Source: Bacteroidia bacterium (GTDB lineage Bacteria > Bacteroidota > Bacteroidia > JADZBD01). Taken from it: a DNA stretch of 64,000 nt. The notes beneath the pieces were generated by a model. The model worked only from the letters and a program-made list of their open reading frames with translations, searched no databases and was not told the origin of the DNA. The stretch spans positions 1 through 64,000 of the forward strand of contig JADZBD010000023.1 of the NCBI GenBank assembly GCA_020852255.1, written 5' to 3'. How positions within the stretch are numbered: the stretch's first letter is position 1; each line of letters begins with the position of its first letter. The translations under genes and the position numbers were made by a program. Below are positions 63,264-64,000 of the stretch, piece after piece.

Positions 63264-64000
63264 TTATTTTTTTTGCTTCATCTCCTCCATGTAGGTGTGG
63301 AGAATATCCCGTGAGCGGATATAGCCGAGCAGGGTGCCATTTTCCACCACGGCTACTTTATCATAATCATTTTCAAGCATGATCCGCATCGCTTTCCCCA
63401 GCGAATCCGGCTTTTCTACAAAGGCGGCACGGGTGTTTACCAGACTGGCAATGGGTAATTGATGGTCTTCACCCTGTTCTACCGATACTTTCCTGAGTGA
63501 CAACATTCCGCAGAATTCTCCTTTTCTTCCCTTCACAACAAAGTCGCCTGCATGAATGGAGGCTGAAAGTTTCAGCACGTCGTCCATGGATTGGTCAATG
63601 TGCAGGGTAGCCAGGTTGCGAGGCTGGGGGAATTTTTCTCCCACTTTCAGCCTGTCCATAATGTCGCTTTTCATATCCCATAGGTGGGCCGGACTCTGAA
63701 ACCGGTTTTCAACCTGATTCTTGTAAATTGAGAATCGTTTGGATAGTATAAACGTGAAGATGGAAACGATGATCAGGGGCGGGAGCAGTGAATAGGAGCC
63801 GGTCATCTCGCAGATCATGACAATACCCGCGATCGGTGCTTTTGCCACCCCCGCATAGAAGGCGCCCATTCCTACCACAACATAAGACCCTACATTAATA
63901 TAAACACCGGGTAAAATCCATGAGGCCAGATATCCTACCGCGGCTCCCAGCATGCCTCCGATAAAAAGGGAGGGACCGAATATTCCCGCGGAACCACCTG
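63264..64000 (-). CDS. ClC-type chloride channel/antiporter with CBS domains (5' end outside the window)
   Basis: C-terminal 245 residues of a ClC protein; the gene continues beyond position 64000. The window edge begins in GGSAGIFGPSLFIGGMLGAA, the GxFxP anion-binding motif. Further membrane helices with YVVVGMGAFYAGVAKAPIAGIVMICEMTGSY follow, where the extracytoplasmic gate region is as in ClC proteins. A cytoplasmic CBS pair (about 125-240) ends GTLLGYIRSRDILHTYMEEM. First visible gene of the minus-strand run, followed by nhaD after 31 bases. Confidence 0.9.
   Translation of the reverse strand, partial: GGSAGIFGPSLFIGGMLGAAVGYLASWILPGVYINVGSYVVVGMGAFYAGVAKAPIAGIVMICEMTGSYSLLPPLIIVSIFTFILSKRFSIYKNQVENRFQSPAHLWDMKSDIMDRLKVGEKFPQPRNLATLHIDQSMDDVLKLSASIHAGDFVVKGRKGEFCGMLSLRKVSVEQGEDHQLPIASLVNTRAAFVEKPDSLGKAMRIMLENDYDKVAVVENGTLLGYIRSRDILHTYMEEMKQKK

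Noticed and set aside
1-64000. tRNA, rRNA, prophage or insertion sequence
   Set aside because: I saw no tRNA-like T-arm/acceptor arrangement, no transposase or integrase, and no phage genes on either strand. A tRNA search tool would be needed to be certain.

Overview
The window is chromosomal DNA of a member of the Bacteroidota, most likely an environmental or uncultured lineage near the Flavobacteriales or Sphingobacteriales. The evidence is: C-terminal type IX secretion (T9SS) sorting domains on three proteins; SprB-type repeats; TonB-dependent receptors with a carboxypeptidase-like N-terminal domain and a DUF4249 lipoprotein partner; a short 289-aa primary sigma factor without region 1.1; and many copies of the Bacteroidota -7 promoter element TAnnTTTG just upstream of genes. 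Coding density is very high. No gene-free stretch exceeds 300 bases, and I saw no rRNA, tRNA, CRISPR array, insertion sequence or prophage.

Layout. 1-4.1 kb: a giant T9SS-exported SprB-repeat protein. 4.2-5.4 kb: ribosomal operon rpsF-rpsR-rplI with a terminator. 5.4-12.5 kb: FtsX/MacB-type permease, OmpH/Skp-like protein, a translationally coupled GH3-LysE pair, a cold-shock protein, a YwqK-like repeat protein, trxB and mnmD. 12.6-16.8 kb: TonB receptor plus DUF4249 lipoprotein, and a secreted aspartyl-protease-like protein. 16.8-22.7 kb: dnaE-trxA-DUF58 and a double universal stress protein. 22.8-26.1 kb: rpsP-(terminator)-rimM-trmN6 converging on a saccharopine dehydrogenase. 26.1-29 kb: T9SS-exported subtilase. 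29-34.8 kb: a PD-(D/E)XK nuclease-like protein divergent from holA, a second TonB receptor, rpoD and rpe. 34.8-38.5 kb: two uncharacterised envelope proteins and an LTA-synthase-like sulfatase-fold protein.

The most unusual locus is 38.5-43.1 kb, a tightly packed operon. It begins with a ribulose-phosphate-epimerase-like barrel fused to a CBS pair that resembles the CBS pair of arabinose-5-phosphate isomerase (KdsD). Next come a divergent DAHP-synthase-like enzyme and a KdsC-like phosphatase with an HTH-like N-terminus. The order mirrors KdsD-KdsA-KdsC of KDO synthesis but with a different first catalytic fold, so it may make a non-canonical 3-deoxy-ulosonic acid. DUF423 and a metallocarboxypeptidase follow.

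43.2-51.5 kb: lipoprotein, pckA, rsmE, DUF4159, a small secreted protein, a collagen-like protein with perfect 54-bp tandem repeats, and a second giant T9SS-exported protein. 51.7-53.9 kb: PspC-like protein, a K+ channel with an unusual selectivity filter, and an RmlD-like reductase. 53.9-64 kb: one long minus-strand run: ClC channel (cut by the window edge), NhaD antiporter, two SpoIIE-type phosphatase receptors, DUF1800 and DUF1501. The spacing suggests co-transcription and a link between ion or pH homeostasis and phosphatase signalling.

All functional calls come from reading motifs and from family knowledge; no database search was run.
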